Shown here: positions 41,248 through 50,507 of the stretch, in pieces | Layout: the number at the start of each line of letters is the position of its first letter | Numbering within the stretch: position 1 is the stretch's first letter | Assembly (NCBI GenBank): GCA_024742875.1 | Contig: JANSXP010000010.1 | Coordinates: 62,001-126,000 of the forward strand | Direction: 5' to 3' | DNA length: 64,000 nucleotides | DNA from: Planctomycetaceae bacterium | GTDB lineage: Bacteria > Planctomycetota > Planctomycetia > Planctomycetales > Planctomycetaceae | Notes under the pieces: model-generated | Database searches by the model: none | Seen by the model: only the letters and a program-made list of their open reading frames with translations | Told to the model about the DNA's origin: nothing | Program-made: the position numbers and the translations under genes

Positions 41248-43161
41248 ATGACGACCCCGACGTCAGCAGATTGCGAGCGGGCAGCGGTCGAATCCAGGCA
41301 TCTGGGGATTCTCATCTTCTCCGGCAGCCTGCTGTGGCTCATGCTGCTGGGCGTCTCACTGCTCTCGTGGCAGTTTGGTGTCGAACATCGTCTGGCGGGC
41401 CGACCGGTGCGGTCGTTTGTGATCATGATGTCGCTGGCGTTTGTCCTGTATCTTCTGGCGCTGCGTTCTGCAGTGCGGCTGAAGAACGGCCGTCGGGCCA
41501 CATGGTGGATTCTGCTGTTTGCTGTGGCGTATCGATCCGTTCTGCTGCCATCGGTTCCCATTCAGGAAATCGACATCTACCGCTACATGTGGGACGGAGC
41601 CGTTGTGGCGGCTGGTGGTAATCCGTACCAGTTTAGTCCGCGCGACGTTCGTGAGACGCCAACGGGAATCGGTGAAGACGCACTGCAGCCGTTGCTCAAA
41701 CTTCGTGATCGCGATGACTCCGCACGGCTGGCGCTGCAGCGGATCCACTATGCCCATTTGACGACCATCTATCCGCCCGTTAGTCAGGCTGTGTTTGCCG
41801 CTGCCGCCTGGGCCACGCCGCAGTCTGCCACAATCAGAACGCGCATGATTCTTACCAAGCTGTGCATTGTGGCGTTTGATCTGCTCGCGGTGCTGGGCCT
41901 GCTGCGGTTGCTGAGGTTGTTTCACAAAGCCGATGGCTGGGTGGTTTGCTACGCCTGGTCGCCGCTGGTGCTCAAAGAGTTCGCCAACAGTGGCCATCTG
42001 GACGCCATTGCTGTGGGAATCACCGTCTGGGCGATTTACTGGTGGATGCGGGCGATGAATCGTCAGTCGTGGTCCCTGTTGCTGCTGTCGGCTGCGGTGC
42101 TCGGTCTGGGGACTGGCGCCAAGCTTTATCCGGTCGTGGTTGTGCCCGTGGTGGCCGTCAGTGTGCTGCGGCAGTTTCGCTGGCAGGGAATTGTTCTGTC
42201 CGGTGCGATGTTCTGTGGAGTGACGTCGCTTACCCTGGCTCCCATGCTGATCGCACGCCCGCAGGCCTCACAGGAATCGTTGACTGACCATTCTGCAGAC
42301 AGCGGAACCATCGAGTCAGGATCGCTCGAAGAGCTTCCTGCGCCACCGATACCGGAACTCGTCGATTCCGCGGCGGACGCGACACAACGACGGGAACGGG
42401 CCACAGTCGAGCCACCCGTCCCTGAACCTCAGGACGTCCTGCCGATTCCGATCACACAGCCGTCTGTCACTCAGATGACGGAGGTATCGGGTGGCTCAGG
42501 TCGTCCTCGGAAGCAGACAGGTGCCGGGCTGACAAAGTTTCTTTCGTCCTGGAAGATGAATGACTTCTTCTTTCTGATCATCCAGGAGAACCTGATTGTG
42601 GAATCCAAAGCCTGGTTTTCCATTCTGCCCCGGAGCTGGAAGCAGGCAGCCACTGGGCCTGTCAGGCGACGAACCGGACAGTCGGAATCGGACGCATCGT
42701 TCCTGATCGCTCGAGCGATCACTGCCGGTCTTCACCTTGCCATCGTCCTGTGGCTGGCAGGGAGGGCGTGGTGGGCGAAAATCGACGAGTTGCCGCGTCT
42801 GGCTTTTCTGTGCATCGCCTGGTTCTGGCTGCTGCTGCCAACCCTGAATCCATGGTACTGGATTTGGGCAATGCCCCTGTTGCCGTTTGTCCGACAGCGG
42901 TCATGGCTGCTGCTGTCCGGCTGCGTGATGGTCTACTATCTTCGTTTCTATCTGCGCAATGACTGTGCCGGCCAGGAAATCCTGCACAGCGGATACTATG
43001 GCGCGGACTTCTTTCACTACGTGATTGTGTGGCTGGAGTATGTTCCACTGCTGCTGCTGCTGGCCGTGGAGTGGTGGTGGTCATCAGGATTCCGGCGGCC
43101 GCCGGAGCCCGACTCATCACACGGTGACGCTTTGCCGTCTGCCGCCAGCGTGACGGCGTGA
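41248..43161 (+). CDS. GT-C-like polyprenyl-phosphate-sugar-dependent membrane glycosyltransferase
   Basis: A ~637-residue membrane protein with ten or more hydrophobic helices. The conserved luminal block EIDIYRYMWDGAVVAAGGNPY (near residue 110) and HYAHLTTIYPPVSQAVFA match GT87/DUF2029-like mannosyl- or glycosyltransferases. The acidic residues in that loop are the likely catalytic ones. Between membrane bundles (about residues 345-435) lies an unusual hydrophilic insert rich in Ser, Glu, Pro and Thr. The C-terminal block LLLPTLNPWYWIWAMPLLPF is also typical. It starts one base after the GT2 stop (TGAGATG). Confidence 0.82.
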   Translation: MTTPTSADCERAAVESRHLGILIFSGSLLWLMLLGVSLLSWQFGVEHRLAGRPVRSFVIMMSLAFVLYLLALRSAVRLKNGRRATWWILLFAVAYRSVLLPSVPIQEIDIYRYMWDGAVVAAGGNPYQFSPRDVRETPTGIGEDALQPLLKLRDRDDSARLALQRIHYAHLTTIYPPVSQAVFAAAAWATPQSATIRTRMILTKLCIVAFDLLAVLGLLRLLRLFHKADGWVVCYAWSPLVLKEFANSGHLDAIAVGITVWAIYWWMRAMNRQSWSLLLLSAAVLGLGTGAKLYPVVVVPVVAVSVLRQFRWQGIVLSGAMFCGVTSLTLAPMLIARPQASQESLTDHSADSGTIESGSLEELPAPPIPELVDSAADATQRRERATVEPPVPEPQDVLPIPITQPSVTQMTEVSGGSGRPRKQTGAGLTKFLSSWKMNDFFFLIIQENLIVESKAWFSILPRSWKQAATGPVRRRTGQSESDASFLIARAITAGLHLAIVLWLAGRAWWAKIDELPRLAFLCIAWFWLLLPTLNPWYWIWAMPLLPFVRQRSWLLLSGCVMVYYLRFYLRNDCAGQEILHSGYYGADFFHYVIVWLEYVPLLLLLAVEWWWSSGFRRPPEPDSSHGDALPSAASVTA

Positions 43162-43187
43162 GCGTGAAACGCGGTCCCTGCGCGGTT

Positions 43188-45287
43188 TCAGGACGGTTCC
43201 AGCGGTACAAACATCCGGCGCTGCGTCTGCTGATCATGGGCGGCCGCCTCCGTGGCCCGCTGTTGAAAGACCTGCTGAGAGCGAAATCCGTTTGCCGGAT
43301 CGCGGGGGGCCGAGTAAGTGCCGTCTGATTTGATGGTGCGGGCACTCGCTGTGTCTTTCATGCAGGTCTGCAGGATGTCGATTGCCGTTCGTTTGCAGTC
43401 GGGATCCAGAATCGGCACCAGCAGTTCGATCCGACGATCGAGGTTTCGCGGCATCATGTCAGCGCTGGAGAGCAGAACAACATCTTCGCCTCCGTGGCGG
43501 AAGTGGAACAGCCGGGTGTGCTCCAGAAAGCGACCCACAATACTGACCACTTTGATGTTGTCACTCAGGCCCGGGACACCGGGCTTCAGGCAGCAGATGC
43601 CCCGCACATTCAGGCGGATTTTTACGCCCGCCTGGGAAGCTTTGTACAGGGCGCTGATGATTTCCGGATCCACCAGCGAATTGAATTTCGCCGTAATTCG
43701 TCCCTCTGAGCGATCTTTGCAGCGATCCGTTTCAAACTGAATCAGTTCGAGGATCTTCTCCCGCAGGCCAATGGGTGCTGATGCCAGATGCTGAAACTGC
43801 TGCAACTGAGAATAGCCTGTGGTGGCGTTAAACCACGCGATGACGTCGTTGCCGAGTTCCTCGCTGCACGTCATATAGCTGACGTCGGTATACAGTCCCG
43901 CCGTGGATTCGTTGTAATTGCCTGTTCCAAAATGGCAGTAACGGACAAATCCCTGCGGCTCTCGCCGCACAACCACACACGCTTTGGCGTGAGTCTTCAG
44001 GCCCCGTACCCCGTAGATGACCTGTACGCCCGCCAGTTCCATTTGTCGCGCCCATTCGATATTGCGGGCTTCATCAAAGCGGGCTTTGAGCTCCACAATC
44101 ACGGTCACATTCTTGCCGTTGCTGGCCGCCTCTTTCAGTGCTTTGACGATCGGGCTGTTGCGACTGGTGCGGTATAGCGTTTGTTTGATGGCGACGACGT
44201 CCGGATCGATGGCGGCTTCTGTCACCAGACGGACCACCGGATCGAATGTCTCGTACGGGTGATGCAGCAGGCGGTCACGCTCGCGGATCGCGTCGAAAAT
44301 GGACTCACCCGGCGTGAAGCCCGGAGCGTGACAGGGCGTCCACTGCGGATAAGCGTGTTTCTCAAACCCACTGACATTGGCGACCCGCATCATGTCTCCC
44401 AGACCGATCGGTCCTGGCAGCACGTGCACATCCCGACTGCGCAGCCGCAGCAGTTTCTTGAGGAATGCCAACATGGGCGTTGTGACGTGGTCCGACAGTT
44501 CCAGTCGCACACAGAAGCTGTCTTTGCGCTCTTCCAGAACGTCCTCCATCTCGGCCAGCAGGTCCGTGCCGTCTTCTTCACGTACGCTCTGATCGGCGCT
44601 GCGCGTGATGCGAAACGGAACCGTGGAGGCAATCTCCTCACCGGGAAAGAATCGCTGTACGAGCAGCGAGATCACATCCTCGCCCAGCACAAACTCTTCT
44701 TTTGCACCTGCGGACGGCAGGTTGATGAATCGCAGGTCTGAGCGACCGAATGGAATCACGGCGTAGCGGTAGTCGCCCCCTTCTTCGGCCGGATACAGCT
44801 GCACGGCCACGTTGGTGGTTCGCCCCATCAGGAGTGGAAACCGCTCGGGGTCATGCACGGCAATTGGTGTCAGTGTTGCGCTGATCTGTTCGTCGAACAG
44901 TTGCTCCACAAATTCCGACTGAGCCTGAGACAGCTCTGTCACGTGTCGCCGCCGGATGCCCAGATTCTTCAGTGCCGGCTCGATGCGGTTCAGATAAATG
45001 TCGTACTGGGACTCGACCATCTGATGCAGGCGGGCCGAGACAGCTTCCAGCTGCTCGACGGCTGATAGCCCGCTGGGGTCAACGCCCGGTTCATTGTGGC
45101 GAATGGCGCTGCGGAGGCTGCCGACTCGCACCATGAAGAATTCATCCAGGTTGGAGGCAGTAATGGCCAGAAAACGCAGCCGCTCCAGCAGGGGAACGTC
45201 CGGGTTGTCGGCTTCATCGAGCACTCGCTGATTGAATTCCAGCCAGCTCAGTTCACGGTTGATGTACTTTTCAGGATCAGGATTCAT
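43188..45287 (-). CDS. ppk1: Polyphosphate kinase 1
   Basis: A 699-residue enzyme that reversibly polymerises the gamma phosphate of ATP into inorganic polyphosphate. It opens with YINRELSWLEFNQRVLDEA and has the full four-domain length. The phosphorylated histidine is expected at His 433 (GLKTHAKACVVVRRE) and the second histidine at 590 (GRFLEHTRLFHF), matching positions 435 and 592 of the E. coli enzyme. The ATG at 45287 is preferred over a TTG at 45311. It follows ppx by 30 bases on the same strand, so synthesis and breakdown enzymes are co-transcribed. Confidence 0.95.
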   Translation of the reverse strand: MNPDPEKYINRELSWLEFNQRVLDEADNPDVPLLERLRFLAITASNLDEFFMVRVGSLRSAIRHNEPGVDPSGLSAVEQLEAVSARLHQMVESQYDIYLNRIEPALKNLGIRRRHVTELSQAQSEFVEQLFDEQISATLTPIAVHDPERFPLLMGRTTNVAVQLYPAEEGGDYRYAVIPFGRSDLRFINLPSAGAKEEFVLGEDVISLLVQRFFPGEEIASTVPFRITRSADQSVREEDGTDLLAEMEDVLEERKDSFCVRLELSDHVTTPMLAFLKKLLRLRSRDVHVLPGPIGLGDMMRVANVSGFEKHAYPQWTPCHAPGFTPGESIFDAIRERDRLLHHPYETFDPVVRLVTEAAIDPDVVAIKQTLYRTSRNSPIVKALKEAASNGKNVTVIVELKARFDEARNIEWARQMELAGVQVIYGVRGLKTHAKACVVVRREPQGFVRYCHFGTGNYNESTAGLYTDVSYMTCSEELGNDVIAWFNATTGYSQLQQFQHLASAPIGLREKILELIQFETDRCKDRSEGRITAKFNSLVDPEIISALYKASQAGVKIRLNVRGICCLKPGVPGLSDNIKVVSIVGRFLEHTRLFHFRHGGEDVVLLSSADMMPRNLDRRIELLVPILDPDCKRTAIDILQTCMKDTASARTIKSDGTYSAPRDPANGFRSQQVFQQRATEAAAHDQQTQRRMFVPLEPS

Positions 45288-45317
45288 GCGCTCGGTATTC
45301 TGACCATGCAATGATAC

Positions 45318-46919
45318 TTAAGTGGTGCTTTCACGGAGCAGGACGCTCATGCCAAACACTTCTTCAAACAGAGCCGAGTTCTGTCGCAGTTCCAGCTGTT
45401 CCATCGACAGATCCCCCCGGCGCCCGCGGGCCACAATGATCAGACGCCCTTTTTCCACCTGGCACTCGATGGACCGAATTCGCTGTGTTCTGGATTGCGC
45501 CAGGGCGATGGCAATCCGCAAAATGGCGGCCATCTGCGTCAGGATGACGCGGCTTTCGCGATCCAGCTGTGCATACGTAGTATGGCTGGGTTTGGGAAAG
45601 GCGCGGCGGTGATAGCGCGCCACCAGCGCGGCCAGTGTGTGATCCAGTGAGTTCAGCCCAAAGATGTCACTGTTGCTGATCAGGTAGTTGGAATGCTTGT
45701 GGTAACTGGGCGTGCTGACGAACAGTCCGCATTCGTGCAGCAGTGCGCCAACATACAGGATGGTCTCACAGCGAACATTCATGCTGTGGTACGAAGACAG
45801 CTGGCGGAACAGATCCCGCGCCAGGTTGGCCACGTGATAGCTGTACTGCAGGTCCACCTGAAAGTGGCGGGCCAGGTCATCGGCCGAGCGAATAATCTGT
45901 TCGCTCAGGTCAGTGGACCAGCCGGACGGCTGCAGCATCTCCTGGAGCAGGGCGTCCCGCAGATTAAAACTGGTGACCAGAACCTGATCCGTATCCAGCA
46001 TGCGTGCCATGCGGACATAGGCCAGCAGGGCCGGCGCAACGGTCTCCGCCTGCGACAGTTCCATGTGGTAGGTCTGCATGATCTGCTCGGTGGTGAGCCG
46101 GGAAAGATCGGCCGCCATTCGCTCCAGCTTCCGCAGCGGAATACGCTGCAGCTGACAATTCTGATCTTCCGGCTGCAGGTGGCGAGCAGCAAAGCGAACG
46201 TCTCCCCCAATGGCCAGCAGTTCGATACGGCCGCTTTGGGGGATGAAGTCGCGCAGCTGTTCCAGTGTTCTGTCGATCTGGCCGGTAATGATCTGCAGCG
46301 CCTGATCACGGGCTGCGTGGTATTGTCGGATCAGCTGCTGCAGACGGACCGTGCCCAGCCGATAGGACTGCGAATGCAGGATGTTCCTGCCCCGCAGCAG
46401 CAGGATGTCCGTGCTGCCTCCGCCGACTTCCATCAGCAGGCTGCGGGTGTCGCGTAACTCCGCCTGCTGATCAAGCAGTGGACGAATGCCCAGGTAGGTC
46501 ACTCTCGCAATTTCCGCATCGTCGATCGGCTCTACCACAAATCCCGTGGCCGTGTAGATGCGATCCAGAAACGAGAGGCGGTTGCTGGCTTCACGCACAG
46601 CGCTGGTGGCCACCACGCGAATGTGACTGGGATTGGTGCACTGATATTCGGCCAGCTTGCGGCGATAACTCTTGAGAACCTGAATGCACTGCCGCAGCGT
46701 ATCCCGTTTGATCTCACGGCGGGTGAATGTGTCTTTGCCGATGGCCACGCCGCGAACCAGCTGCTCCAGCATGCGCACTTTGGAGACCCCGTCGGTTTCT
46801 CCGATGGCCATGCGGATAGCGGACGTACCCAGCTCGATCACAGCCATCGGGTAGACGGACTGCGGTCGTCGTTTGGAGTCCGACCCGGATGTGGAATTGT
46901 GTTTCTGCGAAGGGGACAT
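45318..46919 (-). CDS. ppx: Exopolyphosphatase/guanosine pentaphosphate phosphatase (Ppx/GppA)
   Basis: A ~533-residue ASKHA-fold phosphatase. It has the N-terminal phosphate loop VIELGTSAIRMAIGE, RVVATSAVREASN, the second nucleotide/phosphate block LLMEVGGGSTDILLL and SYRLGTVRL, then AIGGDVRFAARHL. The C-terminal half is an HD-like helical domain (HVANLARDLFRQL, GALLHECGLFVS, YHKHSNYLI). In the family it removes terminal phosphates from polyphosphate or pppGpp. It is 31 bases downstream of the ROK kinase and 30 bases upstream of ppk1, so all three are probably one operon. The ATG at 46919 is chosen over a GTG at 46937. Confidence 0.92.
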   Translation of the reverse strand: MSPSQKHNSTSGSDSKRRPQSVYPMAVIELGTSAIRMAIGETDGVSKVRMLEQLVRGVAIGKDTFTRREIKRDTLRQCIQVLKSYRRKLAEYQCTNPSHIRVVATSAVREASNRLSFLDRIYTATGFVVEPIDDAEIARVTYLGIRPLLDQQAELRDTRSLLMEVGGGSTDILLLRGRNILHSQSYRLGTVRLQQLIRQYHAARDQALQIITGQIDRTLEQLRDFIPQSGRIELLAIGGDVRFAARHLQPEDQNCQLQRIPLRKLERMAADLSRLTTEQIMQTYHMELSQAETVAPALLAYVRMARMLDTDQVLVTSFNLRDALLQEMLQPSGWSTDLSEQIIRSADDLARHFQVDLQYSYHVANLARDLFRQLSSYHSMNVRCETILYVGALLHECGLFVSTPSYHKHSNYLISNSDIFGLNSLDHTLAALVARYHRRAFPKPSHTTYAQLDRESRVILTQMAAILRIAIALAQSRTQRIRSIECQVEKGRLIIVARGRRGDLSMEQLELRQNSALFEEVFGMSVLLRESTT

Positions 46920-46950
46920 AATCAGTCGGCCTGTCACCGAAATGCCATCG

Positions 46951-47958
46951 CTACGAAAGTTGACGTGCCTGCTGTCTTACCCAGGCGGCCGCTCCAATGA
47001 CAGCCGAGTAGTCACCAAGTTCGGCAATTTTGATCTCGAAGACATCTCTTAACGAAGGCAGCACGTTGCGACGCGCACCTTTCAGTGTTTCTTTCAGATA
47101 AAGATCGGGCATCGCCTCTGCCAGACCACCTCCGAGAACGACCACATCCGGTGCCAGCAGATTAACGAGCGAGCCGATACCCCGACCGACCTGCTCGGCC
47201 GCCCGCCGCACAATCTCTTCAATCGCTTTGTCACCCTGTTCGATGGACCTGGCCAGTACGCCGCTCTTGATGTCGGCCAGATCGGTGCCCGCTTCCACGG
47301 CCAGGTACGGCGCTTTTCCGCGGTAGACCGCCTTGGCCGCTTCAGCCGAGATGGCCAGACGACTGGCCAGAGCCTCCAGCGTTCCCACTGGACCGACACC
47401 GGCCGCCGGGCCTTCGGTGGCCATCTGCAGAAAACCGACTTCCATGCAGGAGGCGCGGGCCCCCCGGAAAATGTGTCCTTCATACACCATGCCGCCACCG
47501 ATGCCGGTACCCGGAAACACGCCCACCACACAGCGTGCCCCCCGACCGGCACCCTGGACGTACTCGCCATAAACGCCCGCGTCGACATCGTTGCAGATTT
47601 CCACATGACAGTGGAATTCTTCATGCAGGATGGAGCGCAGGTCGACGTTCTTCCAGCCCAGGTTCGGGGCCTCCAGAATGATGCCCGCATTCAGATCCAG
47701 CGGTCCCGGGCAGCCAGCGCCGATTCCCGCCACACGTTTGGGGTGCACGCCCGCTTCGTCCAGTGCCATGTGGATCGTTTCCACGAGGCGTTCTGTGGGG
47801 ACTCCGTCTTTGCTTTTGTCACGCGTCTTGCGGCGTTTGCGTCCCAGTACGTTGAGCTCGTTGTCGTACACAACCGCCATCATTTTGGTGCCACCTAAAT
47901 CGAATCCGATCCAGACAGATTCAGAATCGAAGGTGGTGGGAGATGGTGCGTCTGACAT
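46951..47958 (-). CDS. ROK family sugar kinase without the zinc motif
   Basis: A 335-residue ROK-family kinase. The N-terminal phosphate loop is GFDLGGTKMMAVV; the catalytic base is expected at Asp 124 (CNDVDAGVYGEY), and the second phosphate loop is FPGTGIGGG. Where ROK glucokinases have ExGH and then CxCGxxGCxE, this protein has EVGF (173-176) and AGVGPVGTLE (186-195), so the histidine and all three cysteine ligands are gone. The reaction is most likely glucose phosphorylation. The phosphoryl donor could be ATP or, given the ppx-ppk1 operon, polyphosphate; as far as I recall, actinobacterial polyphosphate glucokinases also lack this zinc motif. It is the first gene of the operon. Confidence 0.85.
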   Translation of the reverse strand: MSDAPSPTTFDSESVWIGFDLGGTKMMAVVYDNELNVLGRKRRKTRDKSKDGVPTERLVETIHMALDEAGVHPKRVAGIGAGCPGPLDLNAGIILEAPNLGWKNVDLRSILHEEFHCHVEICNDVDAGVYGEYVQGAGRGARCVVGVFPGTGIGGGMVYEGHIFRGARASCMEVGFLQMATEGPAAGVGPVGTLEALASRLAISAEAAKAVYRGKAPYLAVEAGTDLADIKSGVLARSIEQGDKAIEEIVRRAAEQVGRGIGSLVNLLAPDVVVLGGGLAEAMPDLYLKETLKGARRNVLPSLRDVFEIKIAELGDYSAVIGAAAWVRQQARQLS

Positions 47959-48216
47959 TGGCGTCTTCCTGTCGTTGTCTGTCGCGCGGGCAGCTGTCGT
48001 TGCTGAAGGATAGTGGGATCAAAGGGGAACGTCAGCTTCGCCCGACAAGAATCCCGCGGTCGTCATGAAGTCGGCCACCATGGGCGCTCGGGCGATTCCC
48101 CAGCCAGGGGGCCGACTTTCGTCCGCACACGCCTGCCGTTCTGTGTCAACCGGCCGATCGACTGCGAACGATGGTTTAGGAATGGTGGCTGGAGAACCGT
48201 ATACGACGCTCGCACG

Positions 48217-49518
48217 TTAGCTGTCGTGGTGCCAGTCGTGATAACGCTTCAGGCCCCGGCCCGCGCGGGATCCAGGCCACTGATCGCGCGACCACTCTCC
48301 CGTCTGCTCGTCGGGGCGTTCGCTGGTGTAGTAAGACAGGTGGTCGGCGGACGTCCACTCCGCTTCTTCCGGCTGCGGACTGCCGGTGGAGAAGCCCAGC
48401 AGTCGTTTGATGACCTGGACCAGCTGCAGCGACACGCCCAGCAGCACAATCATGAACAGCCCCATCAGGACGAGGACCGGGCCCATGTCAAAAAATCGCT
48501 TGGCCAGAGGCCACGAATGGGGCCAGGTCAGCAGCAGCAGGATGGTGGCGATACTCAGAAACGGACCGTAAGGAATCTCATTGTCGCGATGGGCGACGAA
48601 GTTGCCGATGGCGACAAGGATGGCCAGCATGGGGGCGACCATGAAGACGGCTAGAACAGGCTGCCAGCCAATCACGCTGCCAATCATCCCCATCAGGACA
48701 ACATCGCCAAAGCCCATGGCCTCCTGCTTCAGCACGAGGAATCCAATCTGCCGCACGATCCAGACGGAACCTGCGCCGGCGAGTGCCCCCACAAGACTTA
48801 CCAGCAGTCCGTGCAGATGAGGCCATGACTGGATAAAGGCTGTGGCATCCCAGGGTTGAAACAGAGGCTGCAGCAGTTCTGGCAGCAAGGGCTGCAGCAG
48901 CCGAACGGTGCTGGGGTCCTGGAACCAGATCGGCACGATGTACAACTGCCCGAACATCGTATGTGCCATCAGGGCAACCAGCAGCACGGGGATGGTGCTG
49001 CCGTCAGGGATCAGCCGAAGGCGGCGATCAATTTCCGTGGCGACAATCAGGCCGCAGATCATGAACATTTGCAGCAGCCATCGCAGCTGCAGCCATGTGG
49101 CTGGTGACCACAGGCCTTTAATCACTTCCGGGCCGGGTGGGCCTTCCGGCGACACAAGACCGCTGTCCCGAATGCCTGTGCCGGCACCCATTGGCACTGC
49201 CCACCAAAACGTGTACGCAAACAGAAAACCGGTGAGCAGTTCGATGACGGTAAATGTGACGGGCACCCGTGCGCGGCAGTCACGACAGCGGCGTCCATTG
49301 ATGATCCAGCCTGCGACCGGGATTTCTTCGGTGATGTGCGGACTGGCATGGCACTTGCGACAGACTGCCCACGGAGCCGCGAGGGATTTGAGCTGATTCC
49401 ACAGGCTGGGGTCGTCGGCGAAACGCAGCGCACAGATATTGAGTAATCGGCCAACATAAAGGCCGACCGCAAACAGCACCACCAGCACGATGGATGCCGG
49501 GACCGGGTAGCTGATCAT
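48217..49518 (-). CDS. Prepilin peptidase (A24 family, PilD-like)
   Basis: A 433-residue membrane aspartic protease that cleaves and N-methylates prepilin-like proteins. The N-terminal methyltransferase-type region has the four-cysteine zinc site CRKC (53-56) and CRDC (78-81). Membrane helices follow, with the catalytic aspartates expected in VATEIDRRLRLIPD and in GFGDVVLMGM. An expanded middle segment with loops makes it longer than the usual ~280-residue enzyme, and a soluble tail of about 60 residues is added. Planctomycetes use it for type II secretion and type IV pilus proteins. Its start overlaps the aroK stop (ATGA). Confidence 0.88.
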   Translation of the reverse strand: MISYPVPASIVLVVLFAVGLYVGRLLNICALRFADDPSLWNQLKSLAAPWAVCRKCHASPHITEEIPVAGWIINGRRCRDCRARVPVTFTVIELLTGFLFAYTFWWAVPMGAGTGIRDSGLVSPEGPPGPEVIKGLWSPATWLQLRWLLQMFMICGLIVATEIDRRLRLIPDGSTIPVLLVALMAHTMFGQLYIVPIWFQDPSTVRLLQPLLPELLQPLFQPWDATAFIQSWPHLHGLLVSLVGALAGAGSVWIVRQIGFLVLKQEAMGFGDVVLMGMIGSVIGWQPVLAVFMVAPMLAILVAIGNFVAHRDNEIPYGPFLSIATILLLLTWPHSWPLAKRFFDMGPVLVLMGLFMIVLLGVSLQLVQVIKRLLGFSTGSPQPEEAEWTSADHLSYYTSERPDEQTGEWSRDQWPGSRAGRGLKRYHDWHHDS

Positions 49519-50072
49519 AATGACTCGCTCCCCGTCACGTGATTCGGCAGATCACGGGATGCACCCACCAGACGCACAATTGTCTCCACGACTTCGGCCG
49601 GTGTGCTGTCTGCCGTATCCACCTGGTGAGTGGCGGCCGCCTCGTACTGCGGTCGACGCGCATTGAGAACTTCGGCCACTTCTTCGGTTACACTTTGCCC
49701 GGTGAGGCTCGGACGCAGCGTCTGCGAAGCCGCGTCTGCGGCGATGCGGGCGGCGAGGACTTGTGCCGGCGCTGTGAGCCAGATGACGGGTCCCGCGGCG
49801 TGCATCAGCTGTCGGTTTTCTTCGGCCAGGATGGCTCCTCCTCCGGCGGCCAGAACAAGGTTTGCTCTTTGCAGCAGTGTTCGCAGCACGCTGGTCTCTC
49901 GGCGACGAAAACCGGACTCCTGTTCCGCGGCGAAGATCTGGGCGATGCTGCAGTTTGCCTGACGCTCGATTTCCGCATCACTGTCGGCGCACTCATAGCC
50001 GAGGCGTTCCGCCAGCAGCGGAGCCACGCTTGATTTGCCGCAGCCGCGATATCCCACCAAAGTGACTGTCAT
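49515..50072 (-). CDS. aroK: Shikimate kinase
   Basis: A 185-residue P-loop kinase that phosphorylates shikimate at the 3-hydroxyl in chorismate synthesis. It has the Walker A GYRGCGKSS (Lys 13), the shikimate-binding DSDAEIE and FRRRETSVL blocks, the AAGGGAIL loop and the lid TLRPSLTG with its arginine. The length is normal for the family. It overlaps the prepilin peptidase by 4 bases, so expression is coupled although the functions are unrelated. It diverges from the amidohydrolase gene. Confidence 0.93.
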   Translation of the reverse strand: MTVTLVGYRGCGKSSVAPLLAERLGYECADSDAEIERQANCSIAQIFAAEQESGFRRRETSVLRTLLQRANLVLAAGGGAILAEENRQLMHAAGPVIWLTAPAQVLAARIAADAASQTLRPSLTGQSVTEEVAEVLNARRPQYEAAATHQVDTADSTPAEVVETIVRLVGASRDLPNHVTGSESL

Positions 50073-50507
50073 GCTTGCCGGCTGTCCGTGTTACGTTCCT
50101 GAGAGATGCAGTGAAGAGTCTGTCTGGAGTTTGCCTGAGCAGTGTTTGCCTGAGCCTGATTGCCGATTCCTGAAAGATCCGCGAGGGTGGCACGTGGCTG
50201 GTGTGAGCCTCTGTGCACCGCCCAAATTCCGGGACGGCAGCGGGCGACCGACCGTCCCTCCGTTTACTACGCTGCATCGACTGCGCGCGTGTGGGGAATT
50301 CGACTCTAACGTCAAAACGCGAACTGGATCGATTGTGCCGAGCAAATTCGGCGAATTTCGGTGCAGTTGCCGAGCGACAGCTTGCCTTTGGAAAAAACGC
50401 GCTCGCTCGGCGTGGGGGAATTAACGCAATAGTCGGCATGTGGCAGATGAGCCCGCAGGCGTCGTCGTGTATTCTCACACGGCCATCTCACCGATCAGGA
50501 ACGCCAC
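50073..50507. other. Divergent intergenic region
   Basis: About 435 bases between aroK and the amidohydrolase gene hold no convincing gene. A short direct repeat (gtttgcctgagc, twice, near 50128-50155) is visible. Promoters for both directions are expected here; I cannot place them reliably. A caggaa motif precedes the amidohydrolase ATG. Confidence 0.5.

Noticed and set aside
48013-48654. 213-codon plus-strand frame
   Set aside because: It runs opposite the end of the prepilin peptidase gene and encodes a Gln/Asp-rich product without motifs.
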